Shown: piece after piece, positions 26,764 through 35,901 of the stretch | How positions within the stretch are numbered: position 1 is the stretch's first letter | How the letters are laid out: every line of letters begins with the position of its first letter | DNA from: Sulfurospirillum cavolei | GTDB taxonomy: Bacteria; Campylobacterota; Campylobacteria; Campylobacterales; Sulfurospirillaceae | Length of the DNA stretch: 64,000 nt | Reading direction: 5' to 3' | NCBI RefSeq assembly: GCF_001548055.1 | Contig: NZ_AP014724.1 | Location: forward strand, 2,170,001 to 2,234,000 | Translations under genes and position numbers: made by a program | The notes under the pieces: model-generated | What the model was told of the DNA's origin: nothing | What the model saw: the letters and a program-made list of their open reading frames with translations, nothing else | Database searches by the model: none

Positions 26764-27791
26764 TTCGCACTCCTTTTACGGCCTTTGAAAAGATCTTTAA
26801 GTTCTTTCTTGCCCATAATGCCTTCTCGAGCAAAGAGCATAATAAAAATTAAGATTAACGAAAAGACGACCATACGCAATCCGGGCATTGCCGGCGTCGT
26901 ATAACCGAAAAATTTCATCGGTTCGTCCAAAAAGCGCATCCATTCGCTTCCGCCCATTACTAAAATCGTTCCGACAATCGCACCCGTCGTACTGCCGAGT
27001 CCTCCGAGCACGATAATAATCAACAATTGAAACGTAAAGAAAAAGTCAAAAAGATCAGGCGAAATGCTTGTCAGCAATGCCGCCAAAAGCCCGCCGCCGA
27101 CGCCTTCAAAAAAAGCACTCGTGCAAAAGGCAAAGGTTTTGGCTTTAAAAGTATTGACACCCATTGCAATCGCCGCATCTTCATCGTCGCGTACCGCTTT
27201 CATAGCACGTCCGAATTTAGAATTGACGATGTTCAAAACCGTTATAACTGCGATAATCGCAATACCGCCCGTCCAATACAGATTAGAAAATTCGGGAATA
27301 TCGTTTAGCCCTAAAGAACCGTTGGTTACTTCGGGATAATTGATCGCAAATATTTTGATGATAAATCCAAAACCAAGCGTTACGATCGCCAAATAGTCTC
27401 CTCGAACCCTAAAAACCGGGAAAGAGAGTACCAACGCCAAACATGTCGCAAAAAATCCCGACAACACTAAAGCAACCACGAAATTGGCATGCAAGCTTAA
27501 CACGAAAGGATACGGATCGACGATCGCGTATTGATACTGTTTGGCTTCGGGAGAAACCAATAAAAGCGCGGTGACGTAAGCGCCGATAGCGACAAAACCG
27601 TTCGGCTCGAGCGAAAACTGCCCCGTAACGCCGTTAATCAGATTGTAACTGACCGCCAAAATCGTAAAAATAGCGATATTGTTTAAAATACGAATCGTAT
27701 ATTCGTCAAAAAAACTATTGGCGATACCGATAAATCCGATAACACCGAACACGAATGAAAGGTTAATCCATTGATCTTTTTTTACCGTCAT
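26760..27791 (-). CDS. livM: branched-chain amino acid ABC transporter permease LivM
   Basis: A 343-residue inner-membrane permease with eight or more hydrophobic segments and the LivM-type stretch YNLINGVTGQFSLEPNGFVAIGAYV near residues 45-70, followed by the EAA-like loop GRAMKAVRDDEDAAIAMGVN. The start chosen is ATG at 27791, two bases downstream of the livH stop; an in-frame TTG at 27818 inside livH is less likely. Confidence 0.93.
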   Translation of the reverse strand: MTVKKDQWINLSFVFGVIGFIGIANSFFDEYTIRILNNIAIFTILAVSYNLINGVTGQFSLEPNGFVAIGAYVTALLLVSPEAKQYQYAIVDPYPFVLSLHANFVVALVLSGFFATCLALVLSFPVFRVRGDYLAIVTLGFGFIIKIFAINYPEVTNGSLGLNDIPEFSNLYWTGGIAIIAVITVLNIVNSKFGRAMKAVRDDEDAAIAMGVNTFKAKTFAFCTSAFFEGVGGGLLAALLTSISPDLFDFFFTFQLLIIIVLGGLGSTTGAIVGTILVMGGSEWMRFLDEPMKFFGYTTPAMPGLRMVVFSLILIFIMLFAREGIMGKKELKDLFKGRKRSAK

Positions 27792-27792
27792 C

Positions 27793-28689
27793 TTAAAACC
27801 TACTCTTTTCAAAATCAATTCCTAAAATACCGGTCGGTTTGAACAATAAAATTAAGATCAGAAAGATAAACGCAAATGCATCTTTGTATCCGCCCAACTC
27901 CGGGAAAAAAGCAATCACGACCACTTCGGTAAAGCCGATAATCAACCCTCCTAAAACGGCCCCGCCGACGCTTCCGATGCCACCGACTACCGCTGCCGCA
28001 AACGCTTTAAGCCCGACTAAAACACCCATCATCGGATCGACGGAAGGATAATTCACGACCCAAAAAATACCGCCGACCGCCGCAAGTGCCGAGCCCATCC
28101 CAAAAACAATGGTAATGATACGATTGGCGTCAATCCCCATAAGATTGACCGTATCGACGTCGAACGCAAGGGCGCGAATCGCCATGCCGTACTTGGTTTT
28201 AAACAAAACCCACAAGATAATCGCTAATAACATAGCCGTCAAAATCGGTACGATCAAGGCCGATACGGGAATCGTAAGTCCGCCGAATTCTAAGATATCT
28301 TCCAAAACGCTCGGAACGGGGAAAGCTCTTGGAACGCCGCCGAAAAAAACGTTAAATGCGTTTTCTAAAAAAAAGCTGACGCCGATCGCCGTAATCAACA
28401 AAGAAATTTTGGGGGCGCTTCGAAGCGGTCGATAGGCGATTCTATCGCTTGCCATACCTAAGAGTGCTGAACCGACGATCGCCAATAAAACGGCGGCAAG
28501 GAACGGGAGTTCCAAAACGGCTACACCGAAAAATCCTAAAAATCCGCCGACCATCATAATATCGCCGTGCGCGAAATTGATCAAGCGAAGTACGCCGTAC
28601 ACCATCGTATACCCGATCGCGATCAGCGCATACATACTACCAAGGCTAAAGCCGTTGATCATCTGTTGCATAAACATTGTAAAATCCAA
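27793..28689 (-). CDS. livH: branched-chain amino acid ABC transporter permease LivH
   Basis: A 298-residue permease partner of LivM. The LivH hallmark is SLGSMYALIAIGYTMVYGVLRLINFAHGDIMMVG near the N-terminus, and the coupling loop GMAIRALAFDVDTVNLMGID is present. TTG at 28689 has AGGAG seven bases upstream; ATG at 28677 or 28671 would lack a ribosome site. It lies downstream of livK across a hairpin. Confidence 0.92.
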   Translation of the reverse strand: MDFTMFMQQMINGFSLGSMYALIAIGYTMVYGVLRLINFAHGDIMMVGGFLGFFGVAVLELPFLAAVLLAIVGSALLGMASDRIAYRPLRSAPKISLLITAIGVSFFLENAFNVFFGGVPRAFPVPSVLEDILEFGGLTIPVSALIVPILTAMLLAIILWVLFKTKYGMAIRALAFDVDTVNLMGIDANRIITIVFGMGSALAAVGGIFWVVNYPSVDPMMGVLVGLKAFAAAVVGGIGSVGGAVLGGLIIGFTEVVVIAFFPELGGYKDAFAFIFLILILLFKPTGILGIDFEKSRF

Positions 28690-28755
28690 ATAGATGCTCC
28701 TAAAAAATTTTAAAAAACTTACCACACTCTGACATATATGGCAACTTGTCTAAAA

Positions 28756-28780
28756 TTCTCTCCCCGAAATGAGGAGAGAA
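28756..28780 (-). terminator. hairpin between livK and livH
   Basis: Eight-base-pair perfect stem TTCTCTCC / GGAGAGAA with a nine-base loop, followed on the minus strand by TTTTAG. A partial terminator here would let the binding-protein gene be expressed more than the permease and ATPase genes, as is common in ABC importer operons. Confidence 0.6.
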
Positions 28781-28793
28781 AAACGTCGTTCTT

Positions 28794-29912
28794 TTAAGGA
28801 TTGACGGTTGCTTTGTAAACGGCTTTTGCGTTTTGAACGACTTTGATAACCGCTGAACGCGTAGAGTTACCGAGTTCGTCCATAGAGATCACGCCCGAAA
28901 CACCCTCAAAACCTTTGGTTTTTTTGATTTCGTTATTGACGCAAATATTGTCTTCGGGATTAGCACAACGGTTCATTGCGTCTACCATTAAGTTGTAGGC
29001 ATCTGCACCAAGGGCGACAAACGAGTTGACTTCTTGTTTACCGGTTTTGGCAGCATACGCTTTGATGAATTCTTTTGAACGTTCTGTCGGAGGAGCACCG
29101 TAATCAAAGAAATCCGTAAACATGTAGCCTTCAACCGCATCGCCGCCTAAGTCGATAAAGGTTTGATTGGCAACGCCGTCTCCCGAGAACATCGGTTTAT
29201 TAAGCCCGATTTGTTTTGCTTGACGTGCAATCATAGAAACTTCGGGGTGATACATCGGCAAGAACATAAAATCAGGATTTGCCGCTTTGATTTGAGAAAC
29301 GACGGCTTTAAAGTCTTTATCGCCGGAGCTCACTTTGATCTCTTTAACGATTTTACCGCCGGCGGCGCTAAATGCGTCTTTAAACGCTTTGGCAAGGCCC
29401 AAAGAGTACACTTGCGCTTGATCGACTACGACGACCGCCGTTTTAAGTTTCAAGTCTTTTGCCGCATAGTTGGCAACAACTGCACCTTGGAACGAATCGG
29501 TAAAACAAACGCGGTTAGCAAATTTTTTACCTTCGGTCAATTTGTCGTTCGTTGCAACAGGAGCAATGACCGGAATCTCTTTTTTATCGGCAATAGCAAT
29601 GACTTGCGCGGTATTCGTGCTCGTCAATTCGCCGATGATACCGACGACTTTATCGGAACTAATCAAACGCGTCGTTGCGTTGGCAGACTCGACTTTATCG
29701 CCTTTCGTGTCGATCAATACCAATTTAACGGTATCTCCGTTTTTAAGTTTCGGCTGTAACGAATGTGCAAATTCGATACCTTCGTTGCACGTTTGTCCGT
29801 ATGCGGCAAGCGGGCCGCTCATCGACATAACGACACCGACGTTAATCTCTTTCGCAAAAGAAGAGCTTGCTAAAAGAAGAGCGGAAGCGGCTAGAACAGA
29901 TAGTTTTCTCAT
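28794..29912 (-). CDS. livK: branched-chain amino acid ABC transporter substrate-binding protein
   Basis: A 372-residue periplasmic binding protein (type I fold). The signal peptide MRKLSVLAASALLLASSSFA is followed by KEINVGVVMSMSGPLAAYGQ, the family start. Hinge and ligand-site regions such as GELTSTNTAQVIAIADKKEIPVIAP fit the Leu/Ile/Val or general amide group; exact ligand specificity is not predictable. AAGGAG precedes the ATG. It heads the liv operon, with an extended -10 TGTAATATT about 50 bases upstream. Confidence 0.93.
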   Translation of the reverse strand: MRKLSVLAASALLLASSSFAKEINVGVVMSMSGPLAAYGQTCNEGIEFAHSLQPKLKNGDTVKLVLIDTKGDKVESANATTRLISSDKVVGIIGELTSTNTAQVIAIADKKEIPVIAPVATNDKLTEGKKFANRVCFTDSFQGAVVANYAAKDLKLKTAVVVVDQAQVYSLGLAKAFKDAFSAAGGKIVKEIKVSSGDKDFKAVVSQIKAANPDFMFLPMYHPEVSMIARQAKQIGLNKPMFSGDGVANQTFIDLGGDAVEGYMFTDFFDYGAPPTERSKEFIKAYAAKTGKQEVNSFVALGADAYNLMVDAMNRCANPEDNICVNNEIKKTKGFEGVSGVISMDELGNSTRSAVIKVVQNAKAVYKATVNP

Positions 29913-30028
29913 GTATACTCCTTGTAGTAGTAATCAAACAATATTACAGAAAAGTTACTTAAGCAAGAATCTAAAAGAAGTGAAGTTGTGTATAAAAAAT
30001 AGACAGTTAAGAAAAGGAGTAAAAAAGA

Positions 30029-30055
30029 AACTCCGCCTCATAGCGAGGCGAAGTT
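30029..30055 (-). terminator. rho-independent terminator of porin 1
   Basis: Stem AACTTCGCCTC / GAGGCGGAGTT (minus strand, one non-canonical pair) around GCTAT, followed by TTCTTTTTTAC. It ends 13 bases after the porin stop. Confidence 0.85.
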
Positions 30056-30067
30056 ATCAAGGCATGA

Positions 30068-31285
30068 TTAGAATTTGTAGTTAGCTTTTACCCAAACGTC
30101 ATTGCCGTCGCCGTCTTGACCTTGTTTCTCATATTGAGCGCCAAGGCTGAAACCTTTAAGAGCCGCATCAAATTTGTAAGTACCGTATACTGCTGTTGAA
30201 GATACATCTTTATCAATACCTGTACCCATTTCAGCTAAAACATAGCGAGCACCGATATTTGCAGCAGCTGTAATGTCATAGTTTAAGTCGATAAGGTAAG
30301 ATTTTGTATCTCTATTATAACCGTTCATAGCAATAACAGGGTCGGTATAAAGAAGATCTGCACCGTTACCTAAACCGGAAGCAATAGCATTACCAACAAC
30401 TGCATCGTCACTTACTTGAGAGAAAGCAACCGTTCCGTTGATGCCTTTAAAGCTTAAACCTGCTTTAACTGCGTATAGATTGATTGTATCGTCTGGTGTA
30501 CCGGCATTGTCAAATGCATTGTAGTAATCTTGAACACCTAACGTATAGCCAATCTCGCCTGCTTTTCCTTCATAAAGAGCTTCAACATATGCAATATTTA
30601 CGTCAATAGTATCGAAAGCCTCAGCATAAGCATAAGCACCGGTTAACGTTAAACCCGGAATTGATTTATTAATAGCGGCAAATGTATATGCACCGTCATT
30701 GATATCTACGTTAACTGAAGAGTTAGTTGTAACGCTTTTTCGTGTAAACTTACCAACATTACCGTCACGGTCTGTACGAGATTGGAATTTTTGGACGTAT
30801 CCGGCAATCAATGTCGTATTTGGAAGATCCGTATTGATAATAGCAGCACCTTCAAATGCTTCTTTGATAATTCTTGAACCGCTTCCGCTTACAAGAGGCG
30901 TATCTAAGAACATACGACCGACCATTGCCGTTGTTTTACCGGCAGAATACGCAAGATAAGACTCAGACAATACAGCACCTGAACCGTACATATCGCCATT
31001 ATAATAAGCTTTGCCATCAGAATCGGCAAATGGAGAAGCACTTCCTTGAGCTGTTAAACCTAAGCTAAAACCGTAAAATGAAGCCGTTTTATAACCAAGC
31101 ATGATACCCGTACTAAAAATATCCGCTCTATCCATGCTATCGTCATCGTGTGAAAAATAGTAAGCTTTTAACTCACCGTTTACAGAACCTTGTTTAAATG
31201 CGTCAGCCAATGTGTCTGCCGCGAAAGAGCTGGATGCAAGACCAGCAACTACCATAGCCGCCAAGCTAAGTTTAGCTAATTTCAT
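30068..31285 (-). CDS. outer-membrane porin, Campylobacterota MOMP/OprD-like (paralogue 1)
   Basis: A 405-residue beta-barrel protein. The 22-residue signal peptide MKLAKLSLAAMVVAGLASSSFA is followed by ADTLADAFKQGSVNGELKAYYF, the start typical of these porins. Alternating hydrophobic strands run to a terminal aromatic residue (KANYKF), the sign of outer-membrane assembly. It forms passive channels for small hydrophilic solutes. It is preceded by a strong promoter. The sister gene directly upstream has an identical signal peptide. Confidence 0.9.
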   Translation of the reverse strand: MKLAKLSLAAMVVAGLASSSFAADTLADAFKQGSVNGELKAYYFSHDDDSMDRADIFSTGIMLGYKTASFYGFSLGLTAQGSASPFADSDGKAYYNGDMYGSGAVLSESYLAYSAGKTTAMVGRMFLDTPLVSGSGSRIIKEAFEGAAIINTDLPNTTLIAGYVQKFQSRTDRDGNVGKFTRKSVTTNSSVNVDINDGAYTFAAINKSIPGLTLTGAYAYAEAFDTIDVNIAYVEALYEGKAGEIGYTLGVQDYYNAFDNAGTPDDTINLYAVKAGLSFKGINGTVAFSQVSDDAVVGNAIASGLGNGADLLYTDPVIAMNGYNRDTKSYLIDLNYDITAAANIGARYVLAEMGTGIDKDVSSTAVYGTYKFDAALKGFSLGAQYEKQGQDGDGNDVWVKANYKF

Positions 31286-31329
31286 ATTTTCTCCTTGAAA
31301 ATTTAGATTACTAAATGATTACAAAACGA

Positions 31330-31357
31330 AGTATACAAAAAAAAAATAGAAAGTCAA
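31330..31357 (-). promoter_or_regulatory. sigma-70 promoter of porin 1
   Basis: On the minus strand TTGACT (31352-31357), a 16-base very T-rich spacer and TATACT (31330-31335). The T-tract upstream and in the spacer suits a highly expressed gene. Confidence 0.75.
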
Positions 31358-31415
31358 CTAAAAAAAGTGATGAAAAAGTAAGCTTTTTAAGAAAAATGCA
31401 GATTTAAGAAGAGAA

Positions 31416-31437
31416 ACAGCGGTAAAAATACCGCTGT
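31416..31437 (-). terminator. rho-independent terminator of porin 2
   Basis: Perfect nine-base-pair stem ACAGCGGTA / TACCGCTGT with a four-base loop, then TTCTCTTCTT on the minus strand. Confidence 0.85.
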
Positions 31438-31460
31438 TCGACGATTAGGCAACGTATAAA

Positions 31461-32702
31461 TTAGAATTTATAGTTTGCTTTGAACCAGAAATCGTGTCCG
31501 TCAACATCTTTTGACCAGTCTTGGTAAGAAACGTCTGTTGAAAAACCTTTAAGTGCGCCTGAAAATGCATATTGCATATAAACATCGGTATAACCTCTGT
31601 CTTTTACGGCTGAAGAATCAACTGTAACATCCGTATATCTAGCACCTGCTAACAAACCGATAGCTTTGAAGTTGTAGTTTGCGTCAACTGAGTATGCTTT
31701 TGAATCTTTATCATACGTTCCCGTTTTGCTTGAGTATGCTTTTGCAAACGCTGTTTGTGCGCCGCCGCCGAAACCGGCACCGCCGTCAAAACCGCTTACA
31801 TCTGCATCATCGGTAATTTTCGTGTAGGCTACGTATGTTTTCAAGTCGCCAAAGCCTAAATCAAGTTTTGCACCGTACATTTTACCGTCTTTACCTGCAT
31901 CAGGAGATTTTAACTCATAGTTTGCTGCCAAACCGTAAGAGATTTCGCCTGCTTTACCAGCATATGCCGCTTCGAAGTAGTAGAAGTCTGCAAAATTATC
32001 AAGTCCAGCCCATTGTGCCGTTAAAGTCGTACCGGGGATTGATTTATTGATAGCAAGTAATGTATAAGCATATGCATCAACAAGACTATCTAGGTTCTCA
32101 AAACGAGGAGCATCACCTGCTGGATGTGCAAATGGAGGGAATGCATTTAATGTTGAACTTGTTCTTGCTTGGTATTTCGTTACAACACCCGTTGCCAAGG
32201 TTGTTTGTGGAAGATCGGTATTGAGGATTACGGCACCTTCAAACGCTTGTTTGATCATACGTGAACCAGAACCGTTAACCAATGGCGTAGAGATAAATTG
32301 GCGACCGACTTTTGCTGTCGTGTTGCCGATAGAGTATTGTACATACGCTTCAGAAAGAACGGCACCTGAACCGTATTCATCGCTAGCAAAATCTGCTTTT
32401 GCATCGCTGTCGGCATACGGAGCGTAGTTAGATTGGATGGTTGCACCCAATTTAAAACCGTAGAAAGAATCCGTTACGTAACCAAGAATAACGCCTACGT
32501 TGAAGATGTCGGCATTAATAGCTTTTGAAGCCGTTGAACCTTCAGCAGCGGTTGCTGAACCTTCTCTGTCAAAATACCATGCTCTTAATTCGCCTGATAC
32601 TTTACCGTTTTTAAATGCGTCAGCCAATGTGTCTGCCGCAAAAGAGCTGGATGCAAGACCAGCAACTACCATAGCCGCCAAGCTAAGTTTAGCTAATTTC
32701 AT
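31461..32702 (-). CDS. outer-membrane porin, Campylobacterota MOMP/OprD-like (paralogue 2)
   Basis: A 413-residue paralogue of the porin at 30068. The signal peptide is identical over 22 residues and the first mature strand (ADTLADAFKNGKVSGELRAWYF) and the end (FKANYKF) are shared. The middle has diverged, mainly in predicted loops, for example a Gly/Ala-rich loop GFDGGAGFGGGAQTAFA. Each copy has its own promoter and terminator, so the pair can be regulated separately. Confidence 0.9.
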   Translation of the reverse strand: MKLAKLSLAAMVVAGLASSSFAADTLADAFKNGKVSGELRAWYFDREGSATAAEGSTASKAINADIFNVGVILGYVTDSFYGFKLGATIQSNYAPYADSDAKADFASDEYGSGAVLSEAYVQYSIGNTTAKVGRQFISTPLVNGSGSRMIKQAFEGAVILNTDLPQTTLATGVVTKYQARTSSTLNAFPPFAHPAGDAPRFENLDSLVDAYAYTLLAINKSIPGTTLTAQWAGLDNFADFYYFEAAYAGKAGEISYGLAANYELKSPDAGKDGKMYGAKLDLGFGDLKTYVAYTKITDDADVSGFDGGAGFGGGAQTAFAKAYSSKTGTYDKDSKAYSVDANYNFKAIGLLAGARYTDVTVDSSAVKDRGYTDVYMQYAFSGALKGFSTDVSYQDWSKDVDGHDFWFKANYKF

Positions 32703-32735
32703 ATTTTCTCCTTTGAATTTTTTGAAGGCGAGATA

Positions 32736-32764
32736 AGTCTATCACAAAAACGAGAAAATTACAA
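32736..32764 (-). promoter_or_regulatory. sigma-70-like promoter of porin 2
   Basis: On the minus strand TTGTAA (32759-32764), a 17-base spacer and TAGACT (32736-32741), about 34 bases before the ATG. Confidence 0.6.
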
Positions 32765-32856
32765 TAAATTAGGGGGAAAATGTCACGCAAAATCCGATTT
32801 TCGGGTCACGCGATCCAAAGAATCCGAAGGAAGAGGTGTTTGGGCTCTAAAAGAGC

Positions 32857-32884
32857 GTCGGGAAGGCATTGTGGCATTCCCGAC
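32857..32884 (-). terminator. terminator after dctM
   Basis: Stem GTCGGGAA / TTCCCGAC, with inner TGCC repeats in a 12-base loop and GCTCTTTT after it on the minus strand. A TTACATGTAA copy lies between it and the dctM stop. Confidence 0.7.
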
Positions 32885-32904
32885 AAACGTTACATGTAAA
32901 GATT

Positions 32905-34188
32905 TTACATTCCGTACATCAGCTGCGGTAACCACAACGAAATTGCAGGAATATAGGTAATAAGAAGCAATCCGATAAACAAGACGCCGACCCACGGAAG
33001 TGAAGCGACGACAACCTCTTTGAGACTCAGTCCCGTCATACCCGCGGCGACAAAAAGATTGAGACCCACGGGCGGGGTTATCATACCGATTTCCATATTG
33101 ACGACTAAGACGACGCCGAAATGAATCGGATCGATGCCGAGTGCCACGATGAGGGGTAAAAGCAAAGGAACAGTAATCATAACAATAGAACTCGGTTCCA
33201 TAAACTGCCCCATCAAGAGCAACAAAATGTTAACGATGACCATAAACATAATCGGTCCGACGTTCGCGTCCATAATCAGCTTCGTGATTTGTTGCGGAAT
33301 CGTCTCGTCGGTTAAAAAGTGCGCGAAAATCATCGCATTTGCAATGACGAAAAATATCATCGAACTTGTCAACGCCGACTCTAAGACGATCTTATAGACG
33401 TCTTTCATTTTAAGGTCTTTGTAAACAAAAACTGAAACAACAAAAGCGTAGACGGCACTTGCCGCACCCGCTTCGGTCGGTGTAAAAAAACCGCCATAAA
33501 TACCGCCGATAACGATGACGATGAGCATCAACGCCCAAAACGCCTCTTTAAATTTGACCAGTCGTTCTTTAAAACTTGCCGGCGTGCCTTTTTTAAAGCC
33601 TAAACGCACCGCGCCGACATAGGTCAAGCTCATCAACATAAAACCGATCAAAAGCCCCGGAACGACGCCCGCCATAAACAGCTTTCCGATGGAAAGATCC
33701 GCCGTAACGCCGTATACGATAAACACGATGGATGGAGGAATCAAAATGCCCAAGCTCCCCGAAGTTGCGATCGTTCCGATGGCATAGCCTTTGGGATAGC
33801 CCGCTTCTTGAATCGCTCCGAACATGACCGAGCCGATAGCCGCAACGGTTGCCGGAGAGCTTCCGCTGACCGCCGCAAAAATCATCGCCGCAAAAATCGC
33901 CGAGATCGGAAGACCTCCGGGTAAATGCCCGACGATAGACTTTGCAAACTCGATAATACGATGTGCCGCACCGCCTTTGGAGAGAAACGATCCCGCTAAG
34001 ATAAACATCGGAATCGCCATCAGCGAATATTTATTGAGCCCGTCGAAGACGTGCGACGTGATGCCCATCAAATCCATATCGGTAAAAAAATACGCCGTTA
34101 TCAAGGTACTCGACCCTAAGGCTACCGAAACGGGAACGCCCAAAAACATTAAAAGGAAGAGTAAACCGAAAAGACTAAGCATCAACAT
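32905..34188 (-). CDS. dctM: TRAP transporter large permease DctM
   Basis: A 427-residue membrane protein, with about 12 hydrophobic helices. Family hallmarks are LFLLMFLGVPVSVALGSSTL at the start, SGSSPATVAAIGSVMFGAIQEAGYPKGYAIGTIATSGSLGILIPPSI in the middle and a mirrored second half (TEAGAASAVYAF, ITPPVGLNLFVAAG). It moves the substrate delivered by DctP using a sodium gradient. The start at 34188 lies within the dctQ tail, with GAGGAG nine bases upstream. Confidence 0.95.
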   Translation of the reverse strand: MLMLSLFGLLFLLMFLGVPVSVALGSSTLITAYFFTDMDLMGITSHVFDGLNKYSLMAIPMFILAGSFLSKGGAAHRIIEFAKSIVGHLPGGLPISAIFAAMIFAAVSGSSPATVAAIGSVMFGAIQEAGYPKGYAIGTIATSGSLGILIPPSIVFIVYGVTADLSIGKLFMAGVVPGLLIGFMLMSLTYVGAVRLGFKKGTPASFKERLVKFKEAFWALMLIVIVIGGIYGGFFTPTEAGAASAVYAFVVSVFVYKDLKMKDVYKIVLESALTSSMIFFVIANAMIFAHFLTDETIPQQITKLIMDANVGPIMFMVIVNILLLLMGQFMEPSSIVMITVPLLLPLIVALGIDPIHFGVVLVVNMEIGMITPPVGLNLFVAAGMTGLSLKEVVVASLPWVGVLFIGLLLITYIPAISLWLPQLMYGM

Positions 34189-34741
34189 GTGAGTTTACTC
34201 CTCTCATTTCCAAAGAATCGTGAAGCGTTTCGAGCTCGCTGTTGACGATGACTTTATCGGCATCGGTCGCGGCGACTTCAAACACTTTTTCTCCGGCACG
34301 AAACGCCGCGCCGATAAAGGCAAACGGTAAAACCAAATGCGGTATCCACATCGGTACGCGCAAATCGATGCTCATTTCGCCGAAATCAATCAACATTAGC
34401 ACCAATTCGTATCCCAAGTACGCCATTAATGCCAGATACAAACAACTAAACAGGTGTGCCGCCATTAAGATGATTTTTGCCAACATCACGGGCAGTTTTT
34501 CCAAAAGCATCGTAACGGAAATATGCACCCCTTTTTTAAAACCGTATGCCGCCCCGAAAAGTGCCGACCACATAAAAAGATAGTTGGTCAGCTCTCCCGC
34601 CCACGTAATGCTCATATCGAAAAAATAACGTAGCACGACGTTGGCGAAGGCAAGAAGAACGCCCAGCGATATGCCGAACACGGCGATATTTTTATTAATC
34701 GCCATGACGCCGAGGTCTAAAATCGTAAAGTACTTTTTCAT
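34175..34741 (-). CDS. dctQ: TRAP transporter small permease DctQ
   Basis: A 188-residue protein with four membrane segments and the DctQ-type motif FFDMSITWAGELTNYLFMWSALFGAAYGFKKGVHI. It pairs with DctM. The 3' end overlaps dctM by 14 bases. The upstream dctP stop is 11 bases away. Confidence 0.93.
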   Translation of the reverse strand: MKKYFTILDLGVMAINKNIAVFGISLGVLLAFANVVLRYFFDMSITWAGELTNYLFMWSALFGAAYGFKKGVHISVTMLLEKLPVMLAKIILMAAHLFSCLYLALMAYLGYELVLMLIDFGEMSIDLRVPMWIPHLVLPFAFIGAAFRAGEKVFEVAATDADKVIVNSELETLHDSLEMRGVNSHVDA

Positions 34742-34752
34742 TGCCTTGCTTT

Positions 34753-35739
34753 CTATTTAGCGGCTTGCGCTTTTTTAATCAAATCTTCGCCGATCACGCT
34801 ATAAAACTTGGGATAAATCGCTTCCATCGCTTTTTGCCATGCCGCTTTTTGCTCCGCGTTTAACGTATGAATTTTGAGATTGCCGGACGTTTTAGCATAC
34901 TCTTTGAGTTTTGCCAAGATCGCCTCATCGTCTTCGGACGCAAGTTTGCGCTCATATTCCGTTGCCTCTTTCATTGCTTGAAGCACCATCGGTTTAAGAT
35001 CGTTCGGGAATTTTTTCCAGAAACTCTCGCTCATAATGACCAAATACCCTAAATAACCGTGATCGGAGAGGGTTAAATCGCTTTGAACTTCGTTGAATTT
35101 TTTAGTATAAAAATTGGAAAGCGGATTTTCCGCACCGTCGACGACGCCTTGTTGCAATGCGGAATAGACTTCCGAGAACGGCAATACTTGCGGATTAGCA
35201 CCTACAGCTTTAAACTGTGCTTCGAGTACATGTGAACTCATAATACGAAATTTAAGTCCGGAAGCGTCTTCGGGTTTCAAAAGCGGCTTATTGGCGGAAA
35301 GGTGTTTAAATCCGGCATCCCAATAATCCAGTGCGACGAAGCCTTTTGCCGTCACTTTGTCTTTCAAGATTTTACCCACTTCGCCGTCGAGAACTTTGTA
35401 AAGATGGTCTTTGTCTCTAAACAAAAACGGTAAGTCGAAAAGTTGCATCTCCGGAACGATACTCGTAAATTTTGAAAAGCTCGGCATCGCGATGTGTGCG
35501 TTTCCTAGCTTCAACGCTTTCATCTCTTCGCCGTCGCCGTAAAGTTGTGAGTTAGGGAAAACGACGACTTCAACTTTACCGCCTGTGAGTTCGCCGACGC
35601 GTTTTGCAAAGAAGTCGGCACCCATACCTTTGGGCGTATTCGGGCTTACGACGTGCGTGAGCTTAATCGTATACTCTGCGGCAATCGCAGATGAAACTAA
35701 GAGCGTAGCAGCCGCTACGATTTTGAATAATTTTGTCAT
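34753..35739 (-). CDS. dctP: TRAP transporter periplasmic binding protein DctP
   Basis: A 328-residue binding protein with signal peptide MTKLFKIVAAATLLVSSAIA. Family features are LTHVVSPNTPKGMGADFFAKRVGELTGGKVEV and the substrate-carboxylate Arg in GLKFRIMSS, then VDGAENPLSNF. Most members bind C4-dicarboxylates (fumarate, succinate, malate). The adjacent two-component system supports that. AAGGAG lies before the ATG. Confidence 0.93.
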   Translation of the reverse strand: MTKLFKIVAAATLLVSSAIAAEYTIKLTHVVSPNTPKGMGADFFAKRVGELTGGKVEVVVFPNSQLYGDGEEMKALKLGNAHIAMPSFSKFTSIVPEMQLFDLPFLFRDKDHLYKVLDGEVGKILKDKVTAKGFVALDYWDAGFKHLSANKPLLKPEDASGLKFRIMSSHVLEAQFKAVGANPQVLPFSEVYSALQQGVVDGAENPLSNFYTKKFNEVQSDLTLSDHGYLGYLVIMSESFWKKFPNDLKPMVLQAMKEATEYERKLASEDDEAILAKLKEYAKTSGNLKIHTLNAEQKAAWQKAMEAIYPKFYSVIGEDLIKKAQAAK

Positions 35740-35771
35740 GTCAACTCCTTTAGCGATGTATTTCTGCGTCG

Positions 35772-35777
35772 ATTATA
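35772..35777 (-). promoter_or_regulatory. -10 element of the dctPQM promoter
   Basis: On the minus strand CCTATAATCG contains a consensus TATAAT 33 bases before the dctP start codon. No good -35 element is visible, which fits an activator-dependent promoter. Confidence 0.65.
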
Positions 35778-35841
35778 GGTGAAAGTTATGTCAAAATTAT
35801 GTAATAAAAGCGTTGGGATTCGTTCCGAGTCGGATTTTAGG

Positions 35842-35870
35842 CGTAAAAGTTTCTTTTAGTAACTTTTACG
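35842..35870. promoter_or_regulatory. perfect inverted repeat upstream of dctP
   Basis: CGTAAAAGTT and AACTTTTACG, ten bases each, separated by nine bases. It lies 65-98 bases upstream of the dctP -10 element and 32 bases after the regulator stop. A T-run is lacking, so an activator site for the neighbouring response regulator is as likely as a terminator for its gene. Confidence 0.45.
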
Positions 35871-35901
35871 CACTACAAAGGCTTTTAATAGTTTCATGAA
35901 G

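Noticed and set aside
29163-30084. Two long plus-strand ORFs opposite livK
   Set aside because: Both are antisense to a clear binding-protein gene and show no protein-like pattern.
35842-35870. Calling the inverted repeat a rho-independent terminator
   Set aside because: The arms are AT-rich and no T-run follows on either strand, so a regulator site is kept as the first hypothesis.
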